Part shown: positions 1-8,809 of the stretch, in pieces
Layout: every line of letters starts with the position of its first letter
Numbering within the stretch: position 1 is the first letter of the stretch
NCBI GenBank assembly: GCA_017164015.1
Contig: CP071065.1
Location: 7,593,501 to 7,657,500, forward strand
Direction of reading: 5' to 3'
Length of the DNA: 64,000 nucleotides
Source of the DNA: Nostoc sp. UHCC 0702
Lineage (GTDB): Bacteria > Cyanobacteriota > Cyanobacteriia > Cyanobacteriales > Nostocaceae
Program-made: the position numbers and the translations under genes
The notes under the pieces: generated by a model
The model's input: the letters and a program-made list of their open reading frames with translations, nothing else
The model's database searches: none
What the model was told of the DNA's origin: nothing

Positions 1-140
1 ACTATTGACCATTGACTATTGACTATTGACTATTGACTATTGACCATTGACTATTGACCATTGACTGTTGACTATTGACTGTTGACTATTGACCATTGAC
101 CATTGACTATTGACTATTGACTATTGACCATTGACTGATG
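1..140. repeat. Heptanucleotide tandem array (TTGACTA/TTGACCA)
   Basis: The first 135-140 bases are about nineteen near-identical 7-base units alternating ATTGACT and ATTGACC, with a few TTGACTG variants. This is the short tandemly repeated repetitive (STRR) class known from filamentous cyanobacteria. The array may extend left of the window. It is followed by a short GATGACAGTCATC palindrome. Confidence 0.9.
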
Positions 141-236
141 ACAGTCATCAATCAGTATGATAAGTTATATAATATACGTTTGTATAAGTGTAATTTTTCA
201 TAATCTATCCTAGAACGGACTTGCACGTCTGTTTTA

Positions 237-287
237 CCGGGGAACAGAAGTCCCTGGTTGCCCCAAAACAAACTGAATTCCCCGGAG
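237..287 (+). promoter_or_regulatory. Leader inverted repeat next to the ribosome binding site
   Basis: CCGGGGAA (237-244) pairs with TTCCCCGG (278-285). The right arm runs into the GGAG ribosome binding site (284-287) of the gene starting at 295. Folding would partly occlude the site. This is a structural observation only; no regulator is recognised. Confidence 0.35.
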
Positions 288-294
288 TAACCCG

Positions 295-1461
295 ATGACT
301 GCTAACACCATATTTAGTTTTGCTGCAACAGACCTGATTTTAGAAATCCCTACGACTGCACAAAATCAAGCATATCTTCATCTTCAATCTTTTTCTCATC
401 CTACTTCTGGTTATCAAGCTTATCTCAATGAACTTTGCCTGGGTGCTGTTTTGCCTTGGTTAAAGGAGGATTTCACACCCCAAGCAAAGGTTTGGCCTAC
501 TACCACTGCTTTATCCAGTTTTTGGGAACTAGTGAGTGGAACCGCAATCACACTAGACGCAACTCGCTTGATTTTGGTTCCTAGTGAAACTATTGATTTA
601 AGTGAATTACGAGTCCCCCAAGAATGGGTGGATTTACCAAATTGGGCTGGTGATTATTACTTAGCCGTGCAAGTAGAACCAGATGAAAGCTATGTCAGGA
701 TTTGGGGCTACTGTACTCACGCCCAACTCAAGACTAAAGGTAATTATGATGCAAGCGATCGCACTTATGTGGTTGATGCTAGTGATATGATTACTGACAT
801 CAGTGTGTTAGCCGTAGCGTGGGAATTTTGTGCTAATGAAGCTACACGCTACGCAATTCCCCAGATACCAACCTTACCACAAGCACAAGCACAAAACCTG
901 ATTGCCCGTTTGGCAAATCCTGAAATCATTAACCCCCGCTTGGATATTCCTTTTCAATTATGGGGAGGATTAATTGCACATGGCGGTTGGCGGCAAAGTT
1001 TATATGAACGACGTTTGGGACTACCAGAACAGCGTTCAGTGATTTCTTGGTTGCAAAGTGGTGTTTCTGGGGTTGCTAGTGCTATTGGTTGGGGACGCTT
1101 GAATTTGCAATTGAGTGCGGCGGCGCGGAGTGTAGAACAAAGACAGCCAGGAGTCACTTTATCACGCCAACTAGCGATCGCTGGTCAATCTTACGAACTG
1201 TCGATTACACCCCAAGGTGAACCAGACGCACCATATTGGCGCTTTGAGTTGCGTAACGCCACTGTGGGCGCAGCCATTCCTGGGGGTTTTAAACTCAGAC
1301 TACTCACCGAAGATTTACAGCCTTTCCCCAACAACGAAGATATCGCCACAACCGCTGTAGAACAACTTTATGTAGAAGTTGCCCTAGAACCCCAAGAAGG
1401 CATAGTCTGGGAAATAGAACCCCTTCCCGAAAATTATGACCGAGAAATTCTGAAATTTTGA
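295..1461 (+). CDS. DUF1822 family protein
   Basis: A 388-residue soluble protein matching the cyanobacterial DUF1822 family as I recognise it: an N-terminal segment on the pattern of IPTTAQNQAYLHLQ, a central part with a WVDLPNWAGDYY motif, then the WGYCTHAQLK segment. No signal peptide or membrane helix is visible. The family function is unknown; members often lie near sigma-factor or CHAT-protease genes, but none is seen here. The ATG has GGAG seven bases upstream, preceded by a leader inverted repeat. A DUF4870 membrane gene follows 75 bases downstream. Family assignment is fairly sure; no role can be given. Confidence 0.8.
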   Translation: MTANTIFSFAATDLILEIPTTAQNQAYLHLQSFSHPTSGYQAYLNELCLGAVLPWLKEDFTPQAKVWPTTTALSSFWELVSGTAITLDATRLILVPSETIDLSELRVPQEWVDLPNWAGDYYLAVQVEPDESYVRIWGYCTHAQLKTKGNYDASDRTYVVDASDMITDISVLAVAWEFCANEATRYAIPQIPTLPQAQAQNLIARLANPEIINPRLDIPFQLWGGLIAHGGWRQSLYERRLGLPEQRSVISWLQSGVSGVASAIGWGRLNLQLSAAARSVEQRQPGVTLSRQLAIAGQSYELSITPQGEPDAPYWRFELRNATVGAAIPGGFKLRLLTEDLQPFPNNEDIATTAVEQLYVEVALEPQEGIVWEIEPLPENYDREILKF

Positions 1462-1536
1462 GCTTTGTATTTCCCTGGTTTACATATTAGTGTGGTGAAG
1501 GAAGCATTCTAGAAATCCACCTAAAAATAAAAAGTC

Positions 1537-2004
1537 ATGAGAGAAAAACACAAACAACAAATGCGTACCTGGGCGATGTTGTGTCATATCTCGGCTTTGT
1601 TAGCGTGGATATTATTATTTTCTTTAGTATTTCTTGGCATTCCTTTATACTTGCCGCTGAATGTTGTACCACCACTGATGATTTGGCGATTTAAAAAATC
1701 TCAATATTCGTGGATTGATTTTCAAGGTAAAGAATCTTTAAATTTTCAAATTTCTCTGACCTTATACATTTTACTAATAATCATTGTCTCCTTGTTCCTA
1801 ATGTTAGTTAGCTTTGGTTTGGCAGTGACTACCAATGGTGCTGTCAATGCAGTGAATACAGTTTTAAATAGTTTACTAATGAGTTGGATGTGGTTAATTG
1901 TAATTTTAATGTTATTACAATCATTTTTAGTCAGTTTTGCTGCTATCAAGGCATATAAAGGTGAGCATTTTCGTTATCCTGTGACAATACGAGTTTTGCG
2001 TTAA
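1537..2004 (+). CDS. DUF4870 domain membrane protein
   Basis: A 155-residue protein with about four hydrophobic segments. It carries the DUF4870 hallmarks: a start like RTWAMLCHISALLAW, then NVVPPLMIWRFKK, then a Q-G-K-E-S-L-N-F-Q segment around residues 67-75. Known members are small inner-membrane proteins of unknown function. It may be cotranscribed with the DUF1822 gene (75-base gap). The C-terminus ends with the family-typical AIKAYKGEHFRYP motif, so the protein looks complete. Confidence 0.8.
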   Translation: MREKHKQQMRTWAMLCHISALLAWILLFSLVFLGIPLYLPLNVVPPLMIWRFKKSQYSWIDFQGKESLNFQISLTLYILLIIIVSLFLMLVSFGLAVTTNGAVNAVNTVLNSLLMSWMWLIVILMLLQSFLVSFAAIKAYKGEHFRYPVTIRVLR

Positions 2005-2152
2005 AAATCGTACTGCCCTTCAGGTGGTTCAAGAGTAAATTTTTTGACCACGAAGACACAAAGACACTAAGAAAAATAATTGCTGTATGCAGTTTATGAT
2101 GGTTACTTATTTACAGTAATATCAATTAAATAAGTATTGGAGTATAAATGAT

Positions 2153-3229
2153 ATGATTGGTGTGGCTGTTGTTGGTACTGGCTTTGGTCAAAAAGTCCAT
2201 ATTCCCGGATTTAAAGCTTATCCTCGTACTGAAGTAGTTGCTGTTTATCATCGAGATATTGATCAAGCCAAAGCAATAGCAGAAACTCATAATATTCCCC
2301 ACGCTTGCGAGACAATTGCAGATATTGTTGAATTACCAGAAGTACAAGCAGTCAGTATCTCTACACCACCTTTTTTGCACTATGAAATGGCAAAAACAGT
2401 ACTGCAAGCTGGAAAACATTTATTACTAGAAAAACCCATAACCTTAAATGTATCTCAGGCAAAAGAATTATATGAAATAGCCCAAGCTAAAAATGTAATT
2501 GCTACAGTAGATTTTGAATTTCGCTTTGTACCAGGATGGCAATTATTTTCTGAATTATTATCAGCAAATTATGTGGGAAACAAGCGGTTAATTAAAATTG
2601 ATTGGTTAGGTTCCTCTCGTGCAGACGCTTCCCGCCCTTGGAACTGGTATTCTAGCAAAGATAAAGGTGGTGGTGCATTGGGGTCTTTGGGTTCCCACGC
2701 CTTCGATTATATTCATTGGTTATTTGGGCCAGTACGGAGATTAAACGCCCACTTAAGTACAGCCATTCCTGCACGAGTTGACCCTGCTAGCGGCGAATTA
2801 AAACCAGTCGATAGCGATGATACCTGTGTGCTGACGCTCTTATTAGCAGATGGTACACCTTGCCAAGTTACCATCAGTGCTGTTGTTTACGCATCTAGAA
2901 CACATTGGGTAGAAGTTTATGGCGATCGCGGTACTTTAGTTGTAGGCAGTGAAAATCAAAAAGATTATATACATGAATTTCGTGTTTGGGGTTCCCAGCC
3001 TGGAAAACCTCTCAGCGAAATTGAAATACCCAGTCGGTTACTGTTTCCCCAAGATTACGCTGATGGACGAATTTCTGCATTTATCCGTGTCATAGACCAA
3101 TGGGTACAAGGAATTGAAACCCAGCAACAAACAGTACCATCGTTGCAAGAAGGAGTTTATTCTCAATTGTTGATGGATTTAACCCATCAATCCCATGAAA
3201 CAAGCAGTTGGGTAGATTTACCCAATTAA
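2153..3229 (+). CDS. Gfo/Idh/MocA family NAD(P)-dependent oxidoreductase
   Basis: 358 residues, the usual family size. The N-terminal Rossmann fold starts at residue 2 with a G-T-G-F-G nucleotide loop (VVGTGFGQKVHIPGF). The family EKP motif (LLLEKPITLN) is near residue 94, and a C-terminal alpha/beta substrate domain contains the GGGALGSLGSHAFDY segment. Such enzymes oxidise or reduce sugars, cyclitols or biliverdin-like substrates; the sequence does not show which one. Upstream (2040-2070) lies a common cyanobacterial intergenic motif, ACGAAGACACAAAGACAC. The gene stands alone and converges with the protease gene at 3389. Confidence 0.85.
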   Translation: MIGVAVVGTGFGQKVHIPGFKAYPRTEVVAVYHRDIDQAKAIAETHNIPHACETIADIVELPEVQAVSISTPPFLHYEMAKTVLQAGKHLLLEKPITLNVSQAKELYEIAQAKNVIATVDFEFRFVPGWQLFSELLSANYVGNKRLIKIDWLGSSRADASRPWNWYSSKDKGGGALGSLGSHAFDYIHWLFGPVRRLNAHLSTAIPARVDPASGELKPVDSDDTCVLTLLLADGTPCQVTISAVVYASRTHWVEVYGDRGTLVVGSENQKDYIHEFRVWGSQPGKPLSEIEIPSRLLFPQDYADGRISAFIRVIDQWVQGIETQQQTVPSLQEGVYSQLLMDLTHQSHETSSWVDLPN

Positions 3230-3388
3230 GACTAATGATTTTTGTGTTGACTGATGACTGTCATCGCAGTTTACGGTTGATTATGCAATAAATATGTACT
3301 TTACTTAAAGACTTCCGGGATAATACAGGCGAATGTCAGACTTTTCCGGAAAGTTTCTACGTTACAGGAAAAATTAAGCTTTGTGTAG

Positions 3389-3958
3389 TTAACGCGGCTG
3401 AAATTCTACTGCTTGTTCCAAAATAGTGATGTTGTAGTCGCCAAAGAAATCATGCCCTAGTAGTCCGACAACTCCATTGGGGGCGATCGCTACTTCCAAA
3501 TTTTTGGCTACAACTCCACCTGCTGCTATAGATTTTACCTTACTAGTTGAAAATTGCACTTGGCTACCATCAGCAATTTGGGCTTTCATTATACCTGTAG
3601 CTTGCAGTTTGAGAGTATTAGCCATTTGTTGAGTAATCACTGTGCCGGTAGCACCAGTATCTACAATCATCTCAAAGGTTTTTTTGTTATTAAACGTCAC
3701 ATCAATTATAGGAGTTCTACCAAGGCGGCGTTTGATGGGAATCCGAAAAACTCTGTTATCTGAAGATTGTGAAGGTGTCTTTCTCAGACCGCAAAGCTTT
3801 GTTAATCCAATGGTTGTACCAGAGGAAGTTACCATGAAACATACTCCTGGATCTTCAGCAGTTACCCGATGGGGATATGCTAAAAATATCAGCGTTGGCA
3901 TTACCGCTATCAAAGCTAGTTTACTGGTAGTAATCCAACCCCTCCAAGCATCGTTCAT
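3389..3958 (-). CDS. Retropepsin-like clan AA aspartic protease, secreted or anchored
   Basis: 189 residues. A hydrophobic segment at about 10-30 looks like a signal peptide or anchor. The catalytic motif is V-D-T-G-A-T near residue 96, followed by the second hydrophobic-hydrophobic-G motif (GLLGHDFFGDYNI) near residue 168. This single-lobe arrangement fits retroviral-type proteases that work as dimers (TIGR02281-like). The preceding region with RIPIKRRLGRTPIIDVTFN is the flap-side strand seen in bacterial members. Substrate is unknown. The long region upstream (to 5841) holds no clear gene. Confidence 0.8.
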   Translation of the reverse strand: MNDAWRGWITTSKLALIAVMPTLIFLAYPHRVTAEDPGVCFMVTSSGTTIGLTKLCGLRKTPSQSSDNRVFRIPIKRRLGRTPIIDVTFNNKKTFEMIVDTGATGTVITQQMANTLKLQATGIMKAQIADGSQVQFSTSKVKSIAAGGVVAKNLEVAIAPNGVVGLLGHDFFGDYNITILEQAVEFQPR

Positions 3959-4601
3959 GTTATGTTACTCTCCCATTTTTGTGATATCGATTGACAAATA
4001 AAAATGCACTAAATTGACTCTACAAATGACGGTATTCATCTATAAATAATCAAACAAAAACAATATTTTTATAATAAATGTTAAAAATTTGGCATGACTG
4101 ATGTAGTAAATTTTATCTATTTCCTTGACATGAGCTATCTAAACAATTCTGATTAACTTAGAGGATGTCTATCACATATCAAGAAATGTGATTAGTAAAA
4201 AAATCTAAGTAAAGTCAGTATTGAACGAAGCTGAAAATACAATGTTTTTCGTTTTACACGACTCCCTAAAACCAACATTGGATTGTTCAAAACGATGTTT
4301 CAAACATACTAGGGAAAGTCATTAAGGGTATAAGTTTTTGTTTTTCAAGGGCTGAAGAATAGCAAAATATATTTTATACTTCCGTAACATTATTCAGAAT
4401 ATTTACTGAGAATTTATAGTATTTTTATGAACTTTTATCATAATTTTTTAAAGTTTACTCAATATATATTACTTGCTAATTCCCATTAAAAAATTAAAGA
4501 TTAAATAAAGAGATGATGAAAATACTTAGTAGAATAAAAAGTATGATATTGGGCAGTAAATGTACTTAGGTAGAGTCTTTGCGAAGCTAGGTCTAAAAAT
4601 C

Positions 4602-4665
4602 AGTAGGGGCGGGTTTATCGATATCCTCGTAAATAATCCAAGCTATTTGGTTAACCCGCCCATAC
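4602..4665. repeat. Dispersed hairpin repeat GTAGGGGCGGGTT...AACCCGCCCaTAC
   Basis: The arms GTAGGGGCGGGTT and AACCCGCCC-A-TAC are inverted around an AT-rich loop. A related copy with arms AGTAGGGGCAGGTTTAAC and CCAACCCGCCCCTAC is at 55810-55873. This is a small non-coding interspersed repeat. Confidence 0.65.
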
Positions 4666-4814
4666 AAAAGTCAAGGTTTTTGGACTGCGCCTAAGTCCTA
4701 TTATTTCTTGGAATCCCCTAATTTGTCTGCCTATCAGCAGATTGACTCGATTGGGCTAAATATATACCGAATAAAATTACTACAAAAGTTATCCAGTCAT
4801 AAAAACTGACCTTT

Positions 4815-4952
4815 TCATTTTTCGCGTTCGCACAATTTGGTCAAGACTGGTGCCAAAGAGATAGGAACCAGAGCGACAAATAATGAGGCAGTTCCTAGCA
4901 AAGCTGATTTCTTGGACAACTGCTGTTGTGATAATTCCAGTTTAGCTGTCAT
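4815..4952 (-). CDS. Possible small membrane protein (45 aa)
   Basis: A minus-strand ATG frame of 45 codons encodes a polar start (MTAKLELSQQQLSKK), one hydrophobic stretch of about 22 residues (LLGTASLFVALVPISLAPVL), and a charged tail ending CEREK. The layout is that of a single-pass small protein. No Shine-Dalgarno sequence is visible before the ATG and I recognise no family, so this may be chance. Conservation in relatives would decide it. Confidence 0.25.
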   Translation of the reverse strand: MTAKLELSQQQLSKKSALLGTASLFVALVPISLAPVLTKLCEREK

Positions 4953-5169
4953 AATTTTGTGGCGAATGGGTTGGCAATACTTGTGGTGAATATTTGAATC
5001 AAGTCTTTATATATTTAAATTTTGCAACGAACAGTAACAAAAAGCGACTAAAAATCGGCTCAACCCAAAATTGCTCTTGTCTGGGGAAAGGTAAAACAAC
5101 TTTCCCCTTTACTTTGCCAAAAAAACTTGACAAGGCATTAGTAGCCTGTCAAGTCAACTATCCTGAGGA

Positions 5170-5304
5170 CTAGTAAGCGCCAAGTATATCTAATAACCTC
5201 ACCCCCAACCCCTCTCCTTGGTAAGGAGAGGGGAGATAAAGCACAGCTTTATTGGGGTGAGGTAATCGTGATACTTCAGTTGCTTAGGAAAGGCTATATA
5301 CTCA
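5170..5304. mobile_element. MITE-like element, family D
   Basis: The core, with CCTCACCCC and GGGGTGAGG arms around a CCCCTCTCC/GGAGAGGGG stem, closely matches a second copy at 42353-42490. Shared outer sequences are TAAGCGCCAAGTA on the left and GCTTAGGAAAGGCTATA on the right. In the second copy the ends are imperfect inverted repeats and the element sits in a duplicated TA. Here the left end is degenerate. Confidence 0.7.
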
Positions 5305-5680
5305 AGTAATAAAAGTAGGAAAAGTGGGAAAAGTAGCAACTCTAAATTTGAGAATATCTTATAAGTATATTTGGTTTTTTATTTTGGCTTTGCATACAAT
5401 GCGGTATGATTTAGCAACCTATGCTCATATTTCCTCCAGCTTCTCCAGCCTTCTGACCTTGCCAATTCATCACCCTATTATGCGACGCTTGTTTATTTTA
5501 TCTGGCTTTGCACCTATAGGCGAAATAGACGGTTATTAAAGGGACTGCTCACAGTCAACAGTCAACAGTCATCCTTTCTTAGAAAAGTAGGGAATCTGAG
5601 TTTTAGACTTTTTATCAATCAAACAAAATTTATATAATAGAAATCAACGAATAATTGATTATTATATAACATAAAATTAT

Positions 5681-5709
5681 TTGACGCAGAAAATTTGAGT
5701 TTGTAAAAT
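5681..5709 (+). promoter_or_regulatory. Candidate sigma-70-type promoter of the globin gene
   Basis: TTGACG (5681-5686) and TAAAAT (5704-5709) are separated by 17 bases, a good match to the housekeeping consensus. The site lies about 130 bases upstream of the globin ATG, which leaves an AT-rich leader. Predicted from sequence only. Confidence 0.4.
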
Positions 5710-5840
5710 CAAGTTCAAGCTAAAGTATAAGTGTTTACAGACTTAATAAAGTTGATGAAAAACCTTAATCAAGTTTATTAAGTAGAGTAAATAATTATCT
5801 TTAGACTTTGCAAATTTGGTTTTTAAGTTAGTAAAAAAAT

Positions 5841-6269
5841 ATGTCTTTAAATGTTGAAGTTTTAGAGCAAAGTTTTCAGAAAGTTAAACCACAAGCATCA
5901 GAATTTGTAGCCAGCTTCTACAATAATCTGTTCATAGCTCACCCAGAGGTGAAACCACTGTTTGCCAACATTGATATGGTAAGTCAACAGAAAATGCTGT
6001 TAAATGCTCTGGTATTGGTGGTAGAAAGCCTTCGCAAACCAGAGGAATTAGGAGAAGCACTCAATGCTTTAGGAGCTAGACATGTCGGGTATGGGGCGAG
6101 CCTTCAACATTATGGTGCAGTAGGCGAAGCCTTGCTTGTGACTTTTGAGGAGTATCTCCAGCAGGATTGGACTCCTGAAGTTAAGCAAGCTTGGCTAGGT
6201 GCATTTGAAGTGATTTCAGCCCAGATGCTTCAAGGTGCAGGTGAAGTACCTGCATATAGCATAAATTAA
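5841..6269 (+). CDS. Single-domain globin, flavohemoglobin-type heme domain
   Basis: 142 residues, a complete globin fold without a reductase domain. The proximal F8 histidine is His90 in ASLQHYGAVGEALL, preceded by LGARHVGYG, a pattern typical of bacterial flavohemoglobin/Vitreoscilla-type globins. The B-helix YNNLF segment supplies the expected B10 region. Likely roles of the family are NO or O2 binding and detoxification; this is not shown by the sequence. The gene is monocistronic: promoter-like sequence upstream (5681) and a strong terminator (6330-6371) downstream. The short AT-rich leader lacks a good Shine-Dalgarno. Confidence 0.88.
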   Translation: MSLNVEVLEQSFQKVKPQASEFVASFYNNLFIAHPEVKPLFANIDMVSQQKMLLNALVLVVESLRKPEELGEALNALGARHVGYGASLQHYGAVGEALLVTFEEYLQQDWTPEVKQAWLGAFEVISAQMLQGAGEVPAYSIN

Positions 6270-6329
6270 AAAAAACCAGCGATCGCTCTAGTACATTGTG
6301 GCGCTAGGGCAATTTTGCAACTTTTGCTT

Positions 6330-6371
6330 AAAAAAATATCCTTCCCTTATCTGAGGAAAGGATATTTTTTT
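6330..6371 (+). terminator. Rho-independent terminator after the globin gene
   Basis: The inverted repeat AAAATATCCTTCC / GGAAAGGATATTTT encloses a short loop and ends in a run of T (6364-6371). It lies 60 bases after the globin stop and before the EF-G promoter region. Confidence 0.8.
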
Positions 6372-6379
6372 ATAGCATA

Positions 6380-6399
6380 TATACTACAATTGTAGTATA
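6380..6399. promoter_or_regulatory. 20-bp perfect palindrome, operator candidate upstream of the EF-G gene
   Basis: TATACTACAATTGTAGTATA is perfectly self-complementary over 20 bases. Its centre, TACAATTGTA, fits the TACAnnTGTA operator form known for BlaI/MecI/CopY-type repressors. It lies 57 bases before the preferred EF-G start. No such repressor gene is in the window, so the binding protein is inferred. Confidence 0.45.
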
Positions 6400-6455
6400 C
6401 AATAATGTTACCGCTTAGGCGGTGACTGTTGCTCACTGAAATAAAAGGAAAGGTT

Positions 6456-8576
6456 ATGATTCCCCGAGAACGCATCCGCAATATTGGTATTTCTGCTCAC
6501 ATTGACTCTGGTAAAACTACGCTATCAGAGCGAATTCTCTTCTACACGGGCAGAATCCACGCCATTGAGGAGGTGCGGGGAGGCGGCAAGGGTGCAACCA
6601 TGGACTTTATGCCAGAGGAAAAACTGCATGGCATCACCATCACCGCCGCTGCCACGACTTGTCAGTGGCATGATACGCAAATTAATTTAATTGATACACC
6701 AGGACATGTAGATTTCACCATTGAAGTCGAGCGTGCCTTGCGGGTGTTGGATGGGGCAATTATGGTGCTGTGTGCCGTAGCGGGTGTGCAGTCCCAATCG
6801 ATTACCGTGGATCGTCAGATGAAACGCTACCGCGTGCCGCGTTTGGCATTCATCAACAAAATGGATCGCATGGGGGCAAATCCATTTCGTGTAGTACAGG
6901 CAATACGCGATCGCTTGCAATTGAATGCTGTGTTACTCCAGTATCCCATCGGCAGTGAAAACCAGTTCCAGGGTGTGATTGACCTAGTAGAAATGACCGC
7001 TCACTACTTTGAGGGTGAAAATGGTGAAAACTGGGTGAAAAAGCTAATTCCCCAAACTTTAGTTGATGAGGCACAAGAGGCACGAGACAAGCTGCTAGAT
7101 GCTTTGTCGCTGTTCTCAGAACCAATGACACAGATGCTGCTAACAGGTGCAGAAATTCCCCCAGCACTGATTTGGCAAACTATTCGCCAAGCAACTATCA
7201 GCTTGGAACTCACACCTGTATTGCTGGGTTCAGCATTCAAAAACAAAGGAGTACAAAACTTATTAGATGCGATCGCTCTTTATCTACCATCTCCCGTAGA
7301 TAGGGACTGGGGACTAGGGACTGGTGACACTTCGGGTGAGCTTCAGTGCATCGCTGGGGACTGGAAAAGAGTTTTCCTAATACCCAATACCCAGTACCCA
7401 ACACCCAGTACCCAATACCCAATACCCAATACCCAATACCCAATCCCTAATGTTAATAATCGCTTAGTGGCTTTGGCATTCAAACTCACTGTAGAATCCT
7501 TTGGACAATTGACCTACACCCGTATTTACTCAGGCACGTTGAAACCGGGTGATACCGTCTACAACTCTCGTACTGGGGAAAGGGTACAAATCGGACGATT
7601 GGTGAGAATGCACGCCAACAAGCGCGAAGAAGTGAAAGTTGCTGTGGCTGGGGATATTGTAGCTTTATTGGGTGTTGATTGTGCTTCTGGTGATACCTTG
7701 TGTACCGGGGAACCACTAGTGTCTCTAGAAAAGATGTTTGTGCCGGAACCAGTGATTACCTTGGCAATTACACCCAAAAAACAGGAAGATAGCGATCGCC
7801 TTTCCAAAGCACTCAATCGCTTCCAACGAGAAGACCCAACCTTCCGAGTCAGCATCGACCCAGAATCAGGGACAACTCTGATCTCTGGGATGGGCGAACT
7901 TCACTTGGAAATCTATGTAGAACGCATCCAACGGGAATATAACACGGAAGTTTACGTTGGTACTCCCGCCGTAGCTTATCGGGAAACCATTGGACAAAAA
8001 GCGACTTTTGACTACCGACTCAAGAAACAATCAGGTGGTTCTGGTCAATATGCCCACATCAGCGGGTGGATTGAACCTACAGATGAGCCATTTGTGTTTG
8101 AGAACCGCGTCGTTGGGGGTGCGATTCCCAAAGAATACATCCCCGGATGCCAAAAAGGTTTCCGCGAGGCAATGCAAGCAGGAGTGGTAGAAGGCTATCC
8201 TGTAACCGGGGTGAAAGTCGTTTTAGCTGGAGGTTCCTATCACTCAGTTGACTCTTCAGAGTTGGCGTTTCGGTCAGCAGCCCATCAAGCCCTTGAAGAT
8301 GCTATTGCCAAAGCCAAACCCTATATCCTTGAACCTATCATGCTTGTAGAAGTGGAAACACCCAACGAGTTCATGGGAAGAGTTCAAGGCGACCTCTCCT
8401 CTCGTCGGGGTTTATTGTTGGGTTCCGAAACCATGCAGGGATACTCAGTAATTCGGGCTGAAGTTCCCCTGGTGCAAATGTTTGGCTATTCTACAGAATT
8501 GCGATCGCTCACTTCTGGCATGGCAACCTTCACAATGGAGTTTGCTTGCTATAGGCAAGCTTGTAAAGCTCGATGA
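6456..8576 (+). CDS. fusA: Elongation factor G paralogue with in-frame repeat insertion
   Basis: A ribosomal translocase-type GTPase of 706 residues from the preferred ATG at 6456 (purine-rich AAAGGAAAGG just upstream; an upstream TTG at 6429 is less likely). It has the G1 motif AHIDSGKTT, G3 DTPGHVD, G4 NKMD, and the later EF-G domains with SGSGQYAH-like (GGSGQYAHISG) and C-terminal GYSTELRSLTSGMATFTMEF motifs. The switch-I side reads MPEEKLHGITI, where most EF-Gs have E-R-G-I-T-I. It is not beside rpsL, rpsG or tuf, so it is probably an extra EF-G rather than the str-operon copy. Between the G domain and domain II, roughly residues 285-335, a low-complexity stretch encoded by heptad DNA repeats (7379-7447) gives a 7-residue NTQYPIP periodicity. 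Confidence 0.88.
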   Translation: MIPRERIRNIGISAHIDSGKTTLSERILFYTGRIHAIEEVRGGGKGATMDFMPEEKLHGITITAAATTCQWHDTQINLIDTPGHVDFTIEVERALRVLDGAIMVLCAVAGVQSQSITVDRQMKRYRVPRLAFINKMDRMGANPFRVVQAIRDRLQLNAVLLQYPIGSENQFQGVIDLVEMTAHYFEGENGENWVKKLIPQTLVDEAQEARDKLLDALSLFSEPMTQMLLTGAEIPPALIWQTIRQATISLELTPVLLGSAFKNKGVQNLLDAIALYLPSPVDRDWGLGTGDTSGELQCIAGDWKRVFLIPNTQYPTPSTQYPIPNTQYPIPNVNNRLVALAFKLTVESFGQLTYTRIYSGTLKPGDTVYNSRTGERVQIGRLVRMHANKREEVKVAVAGDIVALLGVDCASGDTLCTGEPLVSLEKMFVPEPVITLAITPKKQEDSDRLSKALNRFQREDPTFRVSIDPESGTTLISGMGELHLEIYVERIQREYNTEVYVGTPAVAYRETIGQKATFDYRLKKQSGGSGQYAHISGWIEPTDEPFVFENRVVGGAIPKEYIPGCQKGFREAMQAGVVEGYPVTGVKVVLAGGSYHSVDSSELAFRSAAHQALEDAIAKAKPYILEPIMLVEVETPNEFMGRVQGDLSSRRGLLLGSETMQGYSVIRAEVPLVQMFGYSTELRSLTSGMATFTMEFACYRQACKAR
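7379..7447 (+). repeat. ACCCAAT heptad array inside the EF-G coding sequence
   Basis: About ten units of ACCCAAT/ACCCAGT lie within the EF-G gene. Three heptads equal seven codons, so the frame is kept and the protein repeats NTQYPIP. The flanking bases (7325-7365, with CTTCAGTGCATCGCTGGGGACTGG) resemble intergenic repeat DNA near 47505, which suggests an inserted segment. Confidence 0.85.
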
Positions 8577-8659
8577 CCGATGACAGATGACAGATGGCTG
8601 TCATCTGTCAACACAATTAGCTATCTAAGATCTTGCACCTAACCTTAGCGATGCTCCTA

Positions 8660-8808
8660 ATATCATGTCCTTTGCTTATTACTTATTAAACCCTAAGAAC
8701 CCCACCCCACCAAAGCTACGCTTTGTTTCCCCTCCCCGTGAACGGGGAGGGGTTAGGGGTGGGGTACAATGACTGTGGGAATCATAATTAATTAACCGGA
8801 CATGATAT
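8660..8808. mobile_element. MITE family A, intact copy (149 bp)
   Basis: Perfect 11-bp terminal inverted repeats ATATCATGTCC / GGACATGATAT enclose an interior with a CCCCTCCCCG / CGGGGAGGGG hairpin. A nearly identical copy in reverse orientation lies at 42221-42507, where it is interrupted by another element. It has no coding capacity, so it would be mobilised in trans. Confidence 0.85.
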
Positions 8809-8809
8809 G

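Larger units (their letters stand above)
3959..5840. other. Long intergenic region, AT-rich with dispersed hairpin repeats
   Basis: Nearly 1.9 kb without a convincing gene of normal length. It holds a hairpin repeat (4602-4665), one possible 45-codon reading frame on the minus strand (4815-4952), a MITE-like element (about 5170-5304), and a promoter-like sequence for the globin gene (5681-5709). A 71-codon frame at 5324-5539 shows no domain or family features and overlaps the end of repeat DNA, so it is not called. Confidence 0.7.

Noticed and set aside
5324..5539. 71-codon plus-strand frame after a MITE-like element
   Set aside because: No domain, no Shine-Dalgarno and no coherent hydrophobic or charged pattern; it starts within DNA flanking a repeat.
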